Assembly: GCA_046758905.1 (NCBI GenBank)
Contig: JBHIBC010000062.1
Coordinates: 1 to 16,485, forward strand
From: JBHIBC01 sp046758905
Lineage (GTDB): Bacteria; Acidobacteriota; Polarisedimenticolia; Gp22-AA2
DNA: 16,485 bases
Direction: 5' to 3'
The notes below the pieces were generated by a model. It saw nothing but the letters and a program-made list of their open reading frames with translations. It was not told where the DNA came from and searched no databases. This document shows, one piece after another, positions 16,005-16,485 of this stretch. Each line of letters begins with the position of its first letter. The first letter of the stretch is position 1. Position numbers and translations under genes: made by a program.

Positions 16005-16210
16005 CCTCTGCGGAACTCAGCGGACCCCCCTCCAGGAGCCTGAAGTGACGCGACGCCCGCAGCCCGGAGGAGATCGCGCACGCCGCGGCGGAGGCGCGCC
16101 CGCGGGGCGACGGGCGCCCCGGCTCCGGGAGCCCCGCCCGCGGCGGCAGGGCTCCCCGGAGCGGCGGACTCCGGGTCCCGAGGTGCCTCGCGCGAGGCAC
16201 CTCTTTTGTT
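16005..16210 (+). ncRNA. Candidate structured small RNA or attenuated leader, about 200 nt
   Basis: The stretch is bounded by the extended -10 promoter and an intrinsic terminator and has no credible frame. Visible helices are CTGCGG (16008-16013) with CCGCAG further down, 16104-16109 with 16115-16120 (6 bp, 5-base loop), and 16122-16134 with 16149-16162 (13 bp with one bulged C). The 5' part contains CCCCCCTCC, complementary to ribosome binding sites. Length and end hairpin fit 6S RNA, but I could not recognise its conserved bubble. It does not look like RNase P RNA, SRP RNA or tmRNA. It may instead be a leader that attenuates the zinc-ribbon gene, which starts 68 bases beyond. The limits are predicted, not measured. 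Confidence 0.45.
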
Positions 16211-16211
16211 G
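16180..16211 (+). terminator. Intrinsic terminator
   Basis: GAGGTGCCTC (16180-16189) pairs perfectly with GAGGCACCTC (16194-16203) around the loop GCGC, followed directly by TTTTGTTG. This is the clearest rho-independent terminator in the window. It precedes the zinc-ribbon gene start by about 70 bases, so it ends an independent RNA or acts as an attenuator. Confidence 0.8.
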
Positions 16212-16257
16212 TGGCCCCAGCGGCCACGCCGGGCCGCGCGCGGGCGCGCGCCGGCCC
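16211..16257 (+). other. Two further hairpins before the zinc-ribbon gene
   Basis: GTGGCC (16211-16216) pairs with GGCCAC (16222-16227) around five bases. GGGCCGCGCGC (16231-16241) pairs with 16245-16257 with one bulged C. Together with the terminator they form three stem-loops in a row ahead of the ribosome binding site of the next gene. Either could be leader structure or simply a result of extreme GC content. Confidence 0.35.
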
Positions 16258-16277
16258 GCGGCGGCGGGAGGGCGCGC

Positions 16278-16485
16278 GTGAACGAGAGCCTCCGGCGGCT
16301 GGTGCGCATGCAGGAGCTGATGCTGCGATCCGAGGAGCTCGCCGAGCGGATCGCCGGCATTCCCGGGGAGGTGGCCCGCCTGGAGAAGGACCTGCTCGCG
16401 GCGCACCAGGGGATCGAGGCGGAGCGAAGCAGGCTCGACGATCTCCAGAAGGATCGGCGCCGGCTCGAGATGGACCTGGCCGACG
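16278..16485 (+). CDS. N-terminal part of a COG1579-type coiled-coil/zinc-ribbon protein
   Basis: The frame starts at GTG 16278, five bases after a strong GGGAGGG, and runs off the right edge after 69 residues. The visible part, beginning VNESLRRLVRMQELMLRSEE, is a continuous charged coiled coil with heptad Leu/Ile spacing, IPGEVARLEKDL and RSRLDDLQKDRRRLEMDL. This matches the N-terminal half of the C4-type zinc-ribbon family (COG1579), in which a long helical hairpin precedes a C-terminal Cys4 ribbon thought to bind nucleic acid. The ribbon lies beyond the window, so the name rests on the coiled-coil pattern alone; another coiled-coil protein cannot be excluded. Confidence 0.65.
   Translation, partial: MNESLRRLVRMQELMLRSEELAERIAGIPGEVARLEKDLLAAHQGIEAERSRLDDLQKDRRRLEMDLAD

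Noticed and set aside
16005..16210. RNase P RNA, SRP RNA or tmRNA
   Set aside because: The conserved core sequences of these RNAs could not be found; only a generic structured RNA can be supported.

Overview
This is a GC-rich (roughly 70 percent by eye), gene-dense stretch of a bacterial chromosome. M13 lipoprotein peptidases, multiheme CXXCH cytochromes, a secreted beta-helix protein with MopE-like repeats, HEAT/DUF349 proteins and very high GC together suggest an Acidobacteriota-like or Myxococcota-like soil or sediment bacterium, possibly a metagenome-assembled genome. That placement is inference; the window has no rRNA or other phylogenetic marker. I see no transposase, integrase, CRISPR array or tRNA gene.

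Layout, left to right. Bases 2-145 hold the C-terminal tail of a membrane protein. A minus-strand pair follows: a CheR-type methyltransferase (955-1821) whose stop overlaps the GTG start of a DUF72/YecE protein (200-958). Just upstream of cheR is an AT-rich island with two CRP-like 16-bp palindromes 32 bp apart. About 470 bp without a convincing gene, containing several strong hairpins, leads to a secreted tetraheme c-type cytochrome (2357-3064). Next is a DUF3179 protein (3170-4231) read straight through an in-frame TGA at 3647-3649. That TGA lies exactly where this family normally has the Cys of its CPLTG/CPLC motif, and a stem-loop of bacterial SECIS type follows it. After that comes a large secreted calcium-repeat plus beta-helix protein (4394-7237).

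The middle carries a minus-strand pair, a RluA-family pseudouridine synthase (9869-10867) followed by a HEAT/DUF349 protein (7274-9847). Divergent from it is an M13 zinc metallopeptidase lipoprotein (10909-12990) with a recognisable promoter. The right part has two minus-strand transporters, a DAACS-type symporter (14495-15874) followed by an APC-type permease (13070-14443). The right edge holds an extended -10 promoter, about 200 bases of strongly foldable sequence ending in an intrinsic terminator (a candidate small RNA), and the start of a COG1579-type coiled-coil/zinc-ribbon protein.

The most interesting item is the candidate selenoprotein form of DUF3179, next to an exported multiheme cytochrome. 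Both products appear exported, so a shared extracytoplasmic redox role is possible but unproven. The twin CRP-like operators and the candidate small RNA are the next best leads. The peptidase and the two transporters would fit a lifestyle of peptide and amino-acid scavenging.
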